A DNA stretch of 46,864 nucleotides from Brevundimonas sp. Lineage in GTDB: Bacteria; Pseudomonadota; Alphaproteobacteria; Caulobacterales; Caulobacteraceae. The position numbers and the translations under genes were made by a program. Location of the stretch: positions 1 to 46,864 of the forward strand of contig SCVB01000036.1 in NCBI GenBank assembly GCA_004296955.1, in the 5' to 3' direction. Below, piece by piece: positions 33,789 through 44,081 of this stretch (position 1 is the first letter of the stretch; each line of letters starts with the position of its first letter). The notes beneath the pieces were generated by a model. That model saw only the letters and a program-made list of their open reading frames with translations. It made no database searches and was not told where the DNA came from.

Positions 33789-36445
33789 GCCGCCAGCGCC
33801 GCCCGCACCGCCGCCAGGCCGTCCTCCGCCTTCGAGCCGTCGGGCGCGCCGCCCTGGGCGAAGTCCGGCTTGCCGCCGGCGCCCTGGCCGCCCATGGCGA
33901 TGACCGCTGCACGCGCCAGATCAGCGGCGTTGACCTTGCCGACCATGTCCGAGGTCACGGCCACGGTGACCGCGGCCTTGCCCTCGGTGACGCCGATCAG
34001 GGCCACGACGCCCGAGCCGACCTGTTTGCGAAAGTCCTCGGCTACGCCGCGCAGGCCCTTGCCGTCGACGCCGTCGAGGACGCGGGCGATCAGCTTGACG
34101 CCGTTGATCTCTTCCGGCGCGGCGTTGGCGGAGCCGCCGCCGCCGAGGGCCAGTTGCTTCTTCAGTTCGGCGACCTGTTTCTCAAGCGCGCGGCGGTCGA
34201 CGGTCAGGGCCTCGACCCGGGCCGGCACGTCGGCGACCTGGACCTTGAAGCCCTGCGCCAGCGATTTCGCCACCCCGGCCTGGGCCAGCAGATACTGGCG
34301 TGCGGCCTCGCCGGTCAGGGCCTCGATGCGGCGGACGCCGGCGGCGATGCCGGTCTCCGACACGATCTTGAACAGGGCGATGTCGCCGGTGCGCGCGACA
34401 TGGGTGCCGCCGCACAGCTCGACGGAATAGGGGCCTTCGCCGGTCAGGGCGCGGCCGAGCGTCAGCACGCGAACCTCGTCGCCGTATTTCTCGCCGAACA
34501 GGGCGACGGCGCCGGCGGCGATGGCCTCCTGGGGCCCCATCATCTTCGTCTCGGCCGGCAGGTTCTGGCGGATGACGGCGTTCACCTCATCCTCCATCCG
34601 GGCCAGTTCGTCCTCGGTGACCGGGGCGTTGTGGCTGAAGTCGAAGCGCAGGCGTTCGGCGTCGACCATCTGGCCCTTCTGGGCCACGTGGCCGCCCAGC
34701 ACATTGGCCAGGGCCTTGTGCAGCAGGTGGGCGGCGGAGTGGTTGGCGCGGGTGGTCAGGCGGGCGTCGGCGGTGACGCGCAACTGGACGCGGGCGCCGA
34801 TGGCCAGGGTTCCCGAGGTCACCGCGATGCGGTGGGCGAACAGGTCGCCGGCGTGCTTCTGGACATCGAGGACGGTCCCCGCGCCGGTCTCGCCGTGCGC
34901 GTCGGTCCATTCGATCTCGCCCTTGTCGCTGGCCTGGCCGCCGCCCTCGCCATAGAAGGGGGTCTGGTCGAACAGGACCTCGGCGGTCTCGCCCGGCGAG
35001 AGTTCGTCGACGGAGGCGCCGCCGCGCACGATGGCCAGGACCTCGCCCGATCCCTCGACCGCGTCATAGCCGGTGAAGACAGTGGGGCCGAGGCGGTCGC
35101 GCAGGGCCAGCCATTCGCCGGTGGCGGCGGTCTGGCCCGAGCCGGTCCAGTGCTCGCGGCTGCGGGCCTTCTGTTCGTTCATGGCGGCGTCGAAGGCGTC
35201 GGTGTCGACGGTGAAGCCGCGGCGGCGCGCCTCGTCCTGGGTCAGGTCGAGAGGGAAGCCGTAGGTGTCATAGAGGGTGAAGGCCGTCTGGCCGGACAGC
35301 ACGCCGCCCTCGCCGAGATCCTTCGAGGCGTCCTCCAGCAGGCCCATGCCGCGGCCGAGGGTGGTGCGGAAGCGGATCTCTTCCTGTTTCAGCGTGTCCT
35401 CGACGAAGGCCTGGGCGCGCTTCAGCTCGGGGAAGGCCTCGCCCATCTCGGACACGAGCGTCGGCACCAGCCGGTGCATCAGGGGATCGGCGGCGCCCAG
35501 CAGGTGGGCGTGACGCATGGCGCGGCGCATGATCCGGCGCAGGACGTAGCCCCGGCCCTCATTGGACGGGGTGACCCCATCGGCGATCAGGAAGGAGGAG
35601 CTGCGCAGGTGGTCGGCGATGACCCGGTGGCTGGCGGCCATGGCGCCGTTCGGATCGGTCGCGGTGGCGTCGGCCGAGGCCGCGATCAGGGTCTGGAACA
35701 GGTCGGTGTCGAAGACCGAATTCTTGCCCTGCAGGACCGAGGCGATCCGCTCCAACCCCATGCCGGTGTCGACGCTGGGCTTGGGAAGGGAGCGGACGAT
35801 CTCGTCGTTCTCCTTCTCGAACTGCATGAAGACGTTGTTCCAGATCTCCACGAACCGGTCGCCGTCCTCGTCCGGCGAGCCCGGAGGGCCGCCGGGCACG
35901 TGATCGCCATAGTCCCAGAAGATCTCGGTGCAGGGGCCGCACGGGCCGTTGTCGCCCATGGCCCAGAAATTGTCGGAGCCGGCGATGCGGATGATCTTGT
36001 CGTCGCTGAAGCCGGTGACCTTCTTCCAGATCGCCGCGGCCTCGTCGTCATCGATATAGACGGTGACCAGCAGGCGGTTCGGGTCGAGGCCGAAATCCTT
36101 GGTGACCAGGTTCCAGGCGCGATCGATCGCGTGTTCCTTGAAATAGTCGCCGAAGGAGAAATTCCCCAGCATCTCGAAGAAGGTCAGGTGGCGGGCGGTG
36201 TAGCCGACATTGTCCAGATCGTTGTGCTTGCCGCCGGCGCGGACGCATTTCTGCGAGCTGGTGGCGCGGGGCCAGGGCGGGGTCGAGGCGCCGGTGAAAT
36301 AGTCCTTGAACGGCACCATGCCCGCGTTGACGAACAGCAGGGTCGGGTCGTTCTGCGGCACCAGCGGGGCCGAATGGACCTTCTCGTGCCCGTCGGCGGC
36401 GAAATAGTCGAGGAAGGTCGAGCGGATCTGTTTGAGGCTGGACAT
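33785..36445 (-). CDS. alaS: Alanyl-tRNA synthetase
   Basis: The 886-aa protein attaches alanine to tRNA-Ala. It begins [15 protein letters not shown], the standard AlaRS start; an in-frame ATG at 36490 adds 15 residues not seen in the family. Class II aminoacylation motifs are in the first 240 residues ([46 protein letters not shown]). The editing domain zinc site comprises [12 protein letters not shown] and [12 protein letters not shown] coiled region and the C-Ala domain ([11 protein letters not shown]) follow. All key residues are present and the length is normal. Confidence 0.96.
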   Translation of the reverse strand: MSSLKQIRSTFLDYFAADGHEKVHSAPLVPQNDPTLLFVNAGMVPFKDYFTGASTPPWPRATSSQKCVRAGGKHNDLDNVGYTARHLTFFEMLGNFSFGDYFKEHAIDRAWNLVTKDFGLDPNRLLVTVYIDDDEAAAIWKKVTGFSDDKIIRIAGSDNFWAMGDNGPCGPCTEIFWDYGDHVPGGPPGSPDEDGDRFVEIWNNVFMQFEKENDEIVRSLPKPSVDTGMGLERIASVLQGKNSVFDTDLFQTLIAASADATATDPNGAMAASHRVIADHLRSSSFLIADGVTPSNEGRGYVLRRIMRRAMRHAHLLGAADPLMHRLVPTLVSEMGEAFPELKRAQAFVEDTLKQEEIRFRTTLGRGMGLLEDASKDLGEGGVLSGQTAFTLYDTYGFPLDLTQDEARRRGFTVDTDAFDAAMNEQKARSREHWTGSGQTAATGEWLALRDRLGPTVFTGYDAVEGSGEVLAIVRGGASVDELSPGETAEVLFDQTPFYGEGGGQASDKGEIEWTDAHGETGAGTVLDVQKHAGDLFAHRIAVTSGTLAIGARVQLRVTADARLTTRANHSAAHLLHKALANVLGGHVAQKGQMVDAERLRFDFSHNAPVTEDELARMEDEVNAVIRQNLPAETKMMGPQEAIAAGAVALFGEKYGDEVRVLTLGRALTGEGPYSVELCGGTHVARTGDIALFKIVSETGIAAGVRRIEALTGEAARQYLLAQAGVAKSLAQGFKVQVADVPARVEALTVDRRALEKQVAELKKQLALGGGGSANAAPEEINGVKLIARVLDGVDGKGLRGVAEDFRKQVGSGVVALIGVTEGKAAVTVAVTSDMVGKVNAADLARAAVIAMGGQGAGGKPDFAQGGAPDGSKAEDGLAAVRAALAA

Positions 36446-36537
36446 GACGGTGCGCGTTCGGTCGGGGGAGAAACGGGGAACGGGCGTCATATAGGGGTTT
36501 CAGCCCCAATGCATCACCCGCCCGTGATCGGGGCGGC

Positions 36538-37008
36538 TCAGCCGGCCCCGAGCATGCGGCGCGCCACCCAGGCGATGGGCAGGCCCACGGCCAGGATATG
36601 GACCGCGACGGGTTTCAGCGCGGTCATCAGGTCGGCGGGCGGCGTCAGCGGCGAGGCCGACATCGGCACCACGAGGAAGGTCATGGCCAGCCAGACTGCG
36701 ACGCCGAACACCATGCCGACGGGGATCCAGAACCGGCGCAGGGCGGGGATGGCGGCGGCGGCGGCCACGAAGATCGCGGCGATGACCAGCATGATGGCGA
36801 AATGCGACGCCAGCCCCAGCCCGGCCGTCGGCCAGCCGCCCTGGTAGGCGGCGCGGCCCATCCAGCCGCTGGCCACGGACTGCAGCACCACCCGGGCCGG
36901 GACCTGGAGGTTGGTCACGATGGCGGCGGTGATGTCGAGCGCCCCGGCCAGCAGGCCGGCGTAGAGGGCGGTGCGGGCCAGGGTCACGGTGCTGGCGACG
37001 TCGGTCAT
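36538..37008 (-). CDS. Small four-helix membrane protein
   Basis: The 156-aa protein has about four hydrophobic segments (near 14-32, 63-88, 92-113 and 130-147). It carries QSVASGWMGRAAYQGGW between the first two, a pattern seen in YagU/DUF1440-like inner-membrane proteins. I assign no activity. It lies upstream of alaS on the same strand with a 92-base gap, and a link to translation is unlikely. Confidence 0.75.
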   Translation of the reverse strand: MTDVASTVTLARTALYAGLLAGALDITAAIVTNLQVPARVVLQSVASGWMGRAAYQGGWPTAGLGLASHFAIMLVIAAIFVAAAAAIPALRRFWIPVGMVFGVAVWLAMTFLVVPMSASPLTPPADLMTALKPVAVHILAVGLPIAWVARRMLGAG

Positions 37009-37142
37009 GGCGGGTCTCCCTTGCCTCTGACGGTCGCGCGGCCGGGGGACCGGCGCAAGAGGCGGGCGAGCCCGTCAGGACCGATCGCCGCACGGCCCGG
37101 TGCGGCGGGGCGAGGGCGGCGGCGGGAGTGTAGGGTGCCGCC

Positions 37143-37490
37143 ATGTCCGCGCTCGAGGTCTGGTTCGACGGCGATTGCCCCCTGTGCCGGCGCGAGATCG
37201 CCGTGATGCGCAGGCTGGACCGGCGCGGCGCCATCGTCTTCACCGATGTGGCGAGCGGGCAGGGCGGCTGTCCGCTCGACCGGGCCGAGCTGCTGGCCCG
37301 GTTTCATGCGCGGGAGGACGGGATGATCCTGTCCGGCGCGGCGGCCTTCGCCGCCATGTGGCGGGCCATTCCCCTGTTACGGCCATTCGGCCTCGCGGCC
37401 AGGAACCGCTGGGTGCTGGGGCTGCTGGAGCGGCTGTACATCGCCTTCCTGCGGGTCCGCCCGGCGTTGGCGCGCCGGCTTCGGCGATAA
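37143..37490 (+). CDS. DCC-family (DUF393) thiol-disulfide protein
   Basis: The 115-aa protein begins with the DCC signature: VWFDGDCPLCRREI places Cys12 and Cys15 in a CxxC set after DGD. LDRAELLARFH and GAAAFAAMWRAIPLLRP complete the domain. Such proteins are predicted thiol oxidoreductases with a thioredoxin-like fold, but few are characterised. The gene stands alone, between a membrane protein and the recA terminator. Its TAA stop lies in the A-run that forms the T-tract of the recA terminator on the other strand. Confidence 0.85.
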   Translation: MSALEVWFDGDCPLCRREIAVMRRLDRRGAIVFTDVASGQGGCPLDRAELLARFHAREDGMILSGAAAFAAMWRAIPLLRPFGLAARNRWVLGLLERLYIAFLRVRPALARRLRR

Positions 37491-37528
37491 AAAAGGGCCG
37501 CCCGGTCCGGGTGGAGACCAGGCGGCCC
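37489..37528 (-). terminator. Rho-independent terminator for the recA transcript
   Basis: On the minus strand the 8-bp stem GGGCCGCC/GGCGGCCC is followed by TTTTTT. It lies about 200 bases after the recA stop and overlaps the stop codon of the convergent DCC gene, so recA mRNA would have a 3' UTR of about 235 bases containing the GGACTC repeats. Confidence 0.75.
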
Positions 37529-37617
37529 GCTCCGTCCGGCCCGGCCCCGCGGGGGTCGAAGGCGGGTCGCGGGACCCGGCCGGAGAAGGTCTTGAGGCGA
37601 AAAAAAGCGGGTCCGGA

Positions 37618-37678
37618 GAGTCCAGAGAGTCCAAACTTGAGACCGCTGAAAAACAGGGTCCAAAGAGTCCAAAGAGTC
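37618..37678. repeat. Short GAGTCC direct repeats (four GANTC sites) in recA 3' spacer
   Basis: GAGTC occurs at 37618, 37627, 37665 and 37674: two pairs, each with a 9-base period (AGAGTCCA units), in a spacer of 235 bases without a gene. Each is a CcrM-type GANTC methylation site. A further related unit, GGGTCCAA, stands before the second pair. The rest of the spacer has A-runs (AAAAAA near 37600 and GAAAAAC near 37690) and no open frame that looks real. Confidence 0.7.
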
Positions 37679-37725
37679 CAAAGCCGCCCCGAAAAACACC
37701 GTCCGAAGCGTCCGCTGTGTGCGGA

Positions 37726-38829
37726 TCAGCCCTCGAGGTCCTGGCCCTCGTCGGGTTCGGGCGTACCCAGCAGCTCCTCGGCGATCTTGGTGGTCGAGGC
37801 GCGCACGGCCTTTTCGATCGAGTCGGCGATGTCCGGATTGGCCTTGAGGAAGGCGCGAACATTCTCGCGGCCCTGGCCGATGCGCTGGCTGTCATAGGAG
37901 AACCAGCTGCCCGACTTCTCGACGATGCCTGCCTTGACGCCCAGGTCGATGATCTCGCCCAGTTTGGAGATGCCTTCGCCGTACATGATGTCGAAGATGA
38001 CCTCGCGGAACGGCGGGGCGACCTTGTTCTTGACCACCTTGACCCGGGTGGTGTTGCCGACCACCTCGTCGCGGTCCTTGATCGCGCCGGTGCGGCGGAT
38101 GTCGAGGCGGACCGAGGCGTAGAATTTCAGCGCGTTTCCGCCCGTCGTCGTTTCCGGCGAGCCGTACATGACGCCGATCTTGTGGCGGATCTGGTTGATG
38201 AACAGGACGATGCATTGCGACTTGTTGATCGAGGCGGTCAGCTTGCGCAGGGCCTGGCTCATCAGACGCGCCTGCAGGCCGGGCAGGCTGTCGCCCATCT
38301 CGCCCTCGATCTCGGCGCGCGGCGTCAGGGCGGCGACGGAGTCGACCACCACGATGTCCACGGCCCCCGAGCGCACCAGGGTGTCGACGATCTCGAGCGC
38401 CTGTTCGCCCGTGTCGGGCTGGGAGACCAGCAGGTCGTCGAGGTTGACGCCCAGCTTCTGGGCGTAGCCCGGGTCGAGCGCGTGTTCGGCGTCGACGAAG
38501 GCGGCGGTGCCGCCGGCCTTCTGGATCTCGGCCACGGTGTGCAGGGCCAGGGTGGTCTTGCCCGAGCTTTCCGGCCCGAACACCTCGATTACCCGGCCGC
38601 GGGGCAGGCCGCCGATGCCGAGCGCCATGTCGAGGCCCAGCGAGCCGGTCGAGACGGATGGAATTTCCGCCACCACCCCGCCCTTGCCGAGCTTCATCAC
38701 CGAGCCCTTGCCGAAGGCGCGGTCGATCTGCGCGATCGCCGCCTCCAGAGCCCGCTGTTTGTCGCCGTCGTCCCGGGTCACCAATTTCAAATTCGCCTGA
38801 GCTGCCACCTTGCCACTCTCCCTTGCCAT
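37726..38829 (-). CDS. recA: Recombinase RecA
   Basis: The 367-aa protein carries Walker [10 protein letters not shown], the MAW region [13 protein letters not shown], Walker [13 protein letters not shown], loop L2 with [32 protein letters not shown], and an acidic C-terminal tail. It binds ssDNA, drives strand exchange and stimulates LexA self-cleavage. I prefer the ATG at 38829 (MARESGK); an in-frame TTG at 38838 adds three residues. Neither has a strong ribosome site. A promoter overlapping a LexA-like direct repeat lies about 75-110 bases upstream. Confidence 0.96.
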   Translation of the reverse strand: MARESGKVAAQANLKLVTRDDGDKQRALEAAIAQIDRAFGKGSVMKLGKGGVVAEIPSVSTGSLGLDMALGIGGLPRGRVIEVFGPESSGKTTLALHTVAEIQKAGGTAAFVDAEHALDPGYAQKLGVNLDDLLVSQPDTGEQALEIVDTLVRSGAVDIVVVDSVAALTPRAEIEGEMGDSLPGLQARLMSQALRKLTASINKSQCIVLFINQIRHKIGVMYGSPETTTGGNALKFYASVRLDIRRTGAIKDRDEVVGNTTRVKVVKNKVAPPFREVIFDIMYGEGISKLGEIIDLGVKAGIVEKSGSWFSYDSQRIGQGRENVRAFLKANPDIADSIEKAVRASTTKIAEELLGTPEPDEGQDLEG

Positions 38830-38904
38830 GATTCCCAACTGGTGCCCGGGGGAGAGGCCCGCCTTCGGTCCGATGACCGTGACCCGCTCCCTTTGTGAGC
38901 GGGG

Positions 38905-38940
38905 ATATGTGCATGGTTTGTTCCAGTTGCCAATATGTTC
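38905..38940 (-). promoter_or_regulatory. Candidate recA promoter with overlapping LexA (SOS) box
   Basis: On the minus strand TTGGCA (38933-38928) and ACATAT (38910-38905) are spaced by 17 bases. GAAC-N7-CAAC (38940-38926) overlaps the -35. Alphaproteobacterial LexA binds direct repeats GAAC-N7-GAAC (equally GTTC-N7-GTTC), so seven of eight half-site bases match. This fits SOS induction of recA. Confidence 0.55.
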
Positions 38941-39170
38941 TTTTTGGAACGTTGTCGGGATACGACCGATTTTGACGCAGGAGCGCCGTGGTGGGCAGGG
39001 TTAGGCTCAGACAGCCGACCCGGCCCAATCCAAGCGTCCCTTCTCTTGATCAGGATCAATGTTCGCCCGCCGGGTCGGCCTCATCGTAGGCGTCGAGGAA
39101 TGGCGCGACGCCTGCCCATGCCGTTTCTCGCCAATGACTTCCACTGTCCAGCGCAGGCCGGAAATCTGTC

Positions 39171-41417
<2,247 letters not shown>

Positions 41418-41847
41418 GTCCGCCAGGCGACGCCTGGACGCCCCGGGAAGGGGGTCAGGTTGGGCCACACCAGTCCCTCGGGGTGCGGGGGACTGGTGTA
41501 TCCGCCGGGAAAGCCTGCCGGTCTCCACCCGCACGAACGATGGCCCGCCTTACCGGGGGACGACTTGCGCCAACCCGGACGATCGATGATCGCCTGGATG
41601 GAACGCCTGCGGACCGCTGAGAAGCGCGGGTCGTTTGCGCCAGGAGCGACGTGTCCTGGCTTGGTCCCGTCGCTCAGAACCTGACCCCATCATGGGCGAG
41701 TCTGATGTCCGCAACGGGCCGGAAACGATCGCGACCCCCTCGATCGGAAGCCGACATGGCCCGCCCGCGCCCCGCACAAGCAAAAATGACCCGCCCCATC
41801 CCCGGGCGCGGGCTTGATCCCCATCCTTCGCCATGCGTTCAGGGCGC
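41418..41847. other. Non-coding spacer after katG
   Basis: These 430 bases hold only short frames with Arg/Pro-rich, non-protein-like translations and no good ribosome site. A degenerate copy of the repeat found at 46670 lies at 41704-41731. A short inverted segment, CACCAGTCCC (41468-41477) and GGGACTGGTG (41489-41498), near the start is a perfect 10-bp hairpin about 50 bases after katG and may help to end its transcript, though no T-run follows. Confidence 0.6.
41704..41731 (-). repeat. Degenerate copy of a TTCCGnCCC...GCGGACAT repeat
   Basis: On the minus strand CGTTTCCGGCCCGTTGCGGA aligns with CGCTTCCGACCCTTAGCGGA of the element at 46670, with most bases identical including GCGGACAT at the end. 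Only the core is kept here, and the hairpin arm is lost. Confidence 0.45.
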
Positions 41848-43395
41848 ATGACAAAACCCTCCAAGCCCGCCGTCCTGTCCATCCGCAACGCCAGACTGGC
41901 GGATGTGACCGCCATCTCCGCCCTCGTGGCCAAGGTCTACAAGGACATGCCGGCCTATACGCCGGGGATGCTGCGCGGCCAGATCGCGGCCTTCCCTGAC
42001 GGCCAGTTCGTGGTCGAATACGCCGATGAGATCGTCGGCTACGCCGCCGGCTTCCGCATCGACGAGAAGACGGCCATGTCGCCGCACACCTGGACCCAGA
42101 TCACCGGCGGCGGCTATGCGGCGCGGCACGATCCGGTCGGGGACTGGTTCTACGGCATGGAGGTGTGCGTCGACCCGGACCGCCGGCGGCTGCGCATCGG
42201 GCAGCGGCTGTACGACGCCCGGCGCGATCTTTGCGAGGCGGAGAATCTGAGGGGCATCGTCTTCGGCGGGCGGATGCCGGGGCTGGCGCGGCGCAAGGCG
42301 GCCTATCCGGATGCGCGCGAGTATCTGGATGCGGTCACGGCCAGGAAGCTGAACGACCCGGTGATCGGCTTTCACATGCGCGGCGGCTTCGAGCCGATCG
42401 GGGTGCTGGAGAACTATCTGGTCTCGGACACGGCCTCGATGGGCCATGCGGCGCACATGGTCTGGCGCAACCCCTATTACACCGAGACGCACGGCCGCGG
42501 CGCGGCCTTCGCGGTCAAGGAGACGGTGCGGGTGGCGACGGTGCAGCTGCAGGCCCGCAAGGTCGCCAGCTTCGAGGAGTTCATCTCCAACATCGAATAT
42601 TTCGTCGACGTGACCTCGGACTACCGCTCGGACTTCGTGGTCTTCCCCGAGCTTTTCACCCTGCAATTGCTGTCGCTGGAGAAGAAGAAGCTCAGCCCGG
42701 TCGAGTCGATCGAGGCCCTGACCCGCTACACGCCGCGCTTCGTCGAGGCGATGCGCAAGATGGCGGTCGAGTACAACATCAACATCATCGGCGGCTCGCA
42801 CCCGACGCAGACCGAGGACGGCGACATCCAGAACGTCGCCTATGTCTTCCTGCGCGACGGCTCGGTGCATGAGCAGGAGAAGATCCACCCGACGCCGAAC
42901 GAGCGCCACTGGTGGAACATCAAGGGCGGCGACCGGGTGCACGCCATCCCGACCGACTGCGGGCCGATCGGGGTGCTGATCTGCTATGACTCCGAGTTCC
43001 CGGAACTGGCGCGGCGGCTGGTCGACGAGGGCGCGCGGCTGCTGTTCGTGCCGTTCTGCACCGACAACCGGCAGGGCTATCTGCGGGTGCGCTACTGCTC
43101 GCAGGCGCGGGCCATCGAGAACCAGTGCTACGTCATCCTGTCGGGCAATGTCGGCAATCTGCCCAACGTCGAGAACATGGACGTCCAGTACGCCCAGTCC
43201 TGCATCCTGACGCCGTGCGACTTCCCGTTCGCGCGGGACGGGGTGGCGGCGGAGGCGTCGGAGAACGTCGAGACGGTGACGGTGGCCGACCTGGACCTGT
43301 CGGACCTGGCCTGGGCCAAGTCGCAGGGGACGGTGCGCAACCTGCGCGACCGCCGGTTCGACCTGTACAAGACGGTGTGGACCGACGGGGGCTGA
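41848..43395 (+). CDS. GNAT acetyltransferase-nitrilase (carbon-nitrogen hydrolase) fusion
   Basis: The 515-aa protein joins two domains. Residues about 10-200 are a GNAT-type N-acyltransferase: VYKDMPAYTPGMLRGQI, then MEVCVDPDRRRLRIGQRLYDARRDLC as the acyl-CoA site. Residues about 225-505 are a carbon-nitrogen hydrolase with the full triad Glu268 (VFPELF), Lys345 (EKIHPTP) and Cys379 (LICYDSEFPE). The nitrilase half probably hydrolyses a small amide and the GNAT half acylates a related amine. This architecture exists in other bacteria but has no settled substrate. Start at 41848 (MTKPSK); an ATG at 41833 is possible. The gene stands alone. Confidence 0.88.
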   Translation: MTKPSKPAVLSIRNARLADVTAISALVAKVYKDMPAYTPGMLRGQIAAFPDGQFVVEYADEIVGYAAGFRIDEKTAMSPHTWTQITGGGYAARHDPVGDWFYGMEVCVDPDRRRLRIGQRLYDARRDLCEAENLRGIVFGGRMPGLARRKAAYPDAREYLDAVTARKLNDPVIGFHMRGGFEPIGVLENYLVSDTASMGHAAHMVWRNPYYTETHGRGAAFAVKETVRVATVQLQARKVASFEEFISNIEYFVDVTSDYRSDFVVFPELFTLQLLSLEKKKLSPVESIEALTRYTPRFVEAMRKMAVEYNINIIGGSHPTQTEDGDIQNVAYVFLRDGSVHEQEKIHPTPNERHWWNIKGGDRVHAIPTDCGPIGVLICYDSEFPELARRLVDEGARLLFVPFCTDNRQGYLRVRYCSQARAIENQCYVILSGNVGNLPNVENMDVQYAQSCILTPCDFPFARDGVAAEASENVETVTVADLDLSDLAWAKSQGTVRNLRDRRFDLYKTVWTDGG

Positions 43396-43427
43396 GGGCT
43401 CTTGGGCCCGGCTCTGGCGAGTGCTGG

Positions 43428-43616
43428 TTCATCACAACGAACACAACGGGTTCACAACGGACACAACGGGTCCTGAGCGGAGGACAGACACAGGTCCACG
43501 GGGTGAAAGAATGCGGCGTACGCCGCGATCACAAAGCACCGGGAATCACACCGACGTGGACGCGGTTCCGGTCCCGTCGTGTCCGTTGTGCCTTCCGTCG
43601 TGCCCGTAGTGATGAA
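43428..43616. repeat. Nested inverted-repeat element in the nitrilase-MaoC spacer
   Basis: Two arms, 43428-43473 and 43570-43616, are imperfect inverted copies (about 37 of 47 aligned positions match), including an identical 12-mer CACAACGGACAC. Inside them GTCCACG (43494-43500) pairs with CGTGGAC (43555-43561), and the centre has a perfect palindrome GCGGCGTACGCCGC (43513-43526). Each outer arm is itself made of ACAACGG-type tandem units. The whole 189-base segment can fold into one long hairpin with internal loops. The 238-base spacer otherwise holds no gene. It resembles a small non-autonomous repeat or a structured RNA; no flanking target duplication was seen. Confidence 0.7.
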
Positions 43617-43633
43617 CCTCGCCGCCCGCGCTC

Positions 43634-44074
43634 CTAAGCCGGGCGGCGCCAGGCGACGATGCGGACGGTGGAGATCTGGACCGCCTCGCCGTGCTGGTTT
43701 CGCGTCGTGCTGCGGGTGCGGATCATGCCGCGGTCGGGACGGGAGCGGGAGGGCAGGATCTCAAGCACCTCGACGTGGACGGTGAGCGTGTCGTCCGGCC
43801 GGGTCGGGCGCGGCCAGGTGGTCTCGCCGCCGGCGCCGACGAGGCCGCCGGCCAGGGGGAAGGCGCCGACCAGTAGCTTCATGGTCAGGGCGGCCGTGTG
43901 CCAGCCGCTGGCGGCCAGACCCTCGAACAGGCTGTCGCGGGCGGCGGCCTCGTCGAGGTGGAAGGGCTGGGGGTCGAACTCGCCGGCGAAGGCCTTGATC
44001 TGGTCGGTGGTGACCGTGACGGGATCGCTGACGAAGGTCTGACCGACGTGGAGGTCTTCGAGATAGAGGGGCAT
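43634..44074 (-). CDS. MaoC-like hotdog dehydratase
   Basis: The 146-aa protein is a MaoC-type hotdog domain. YLEDLHVGQTFVSDPVTVT is the typical start and AFAGEFDPQPFHLDEAAA carries the Asp and His of the (R)-hydratase site. GLAASGWHTAALTMKLL follows in the family pattern. Such proteins hydrate enoyl-CoA or related thioesters; the exact substrate is unknown. It starts 7 bases after the M28 peptidase gene on the same strand, so the two are co-transcribed, although no metabolic link is obvious. Confidence 0.88.
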   Translation of the reverse strand: MPLYLEDLHVGQTFVSDPVTVTTDQIKAFAGEFDPQPFHLDEAAARDSLFEGLAASGWHTAALTMKLLVGAFPLAGGLVGAGGETTWPRPTRPDDTLTVHVEVLEILPSRSRPDRGMIRTRSTTRNQHGEAVQISTVRIVAWRRPA

Positions 44075-44081
44075 GGCCGGT

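Noticed and set aside
33197-36847. A 1216-codon open frame on the + strand
   Set aside because: It runs antisense through alaS, whose conserved motifs are on the other strand. Its translation is rich in Gly/Arg/Gln with no domain; long antisense frames are expected at this GC content.
37100-37897. A 265-codon frame containing repeated VQRVQ units across the recA spacer
   Set aside because: It is only the translation of the GAGTCC repeats, read through the DCC gene in another frame and into the antisense of recA.
41460-41851. Short frames (60-75 codons) in the katG-nitrilase spacer
   Set aside because: Arg/Pro-rich translations, overlapping in several frames, no ribosome sites; composition is that of non-coding high-GC DNA.
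43441-43472. ACAACGG tandem units as a CRISPR array
   Set aside because: Units are 8-18 bases with no spacers of regular length and no cas genes nearby.
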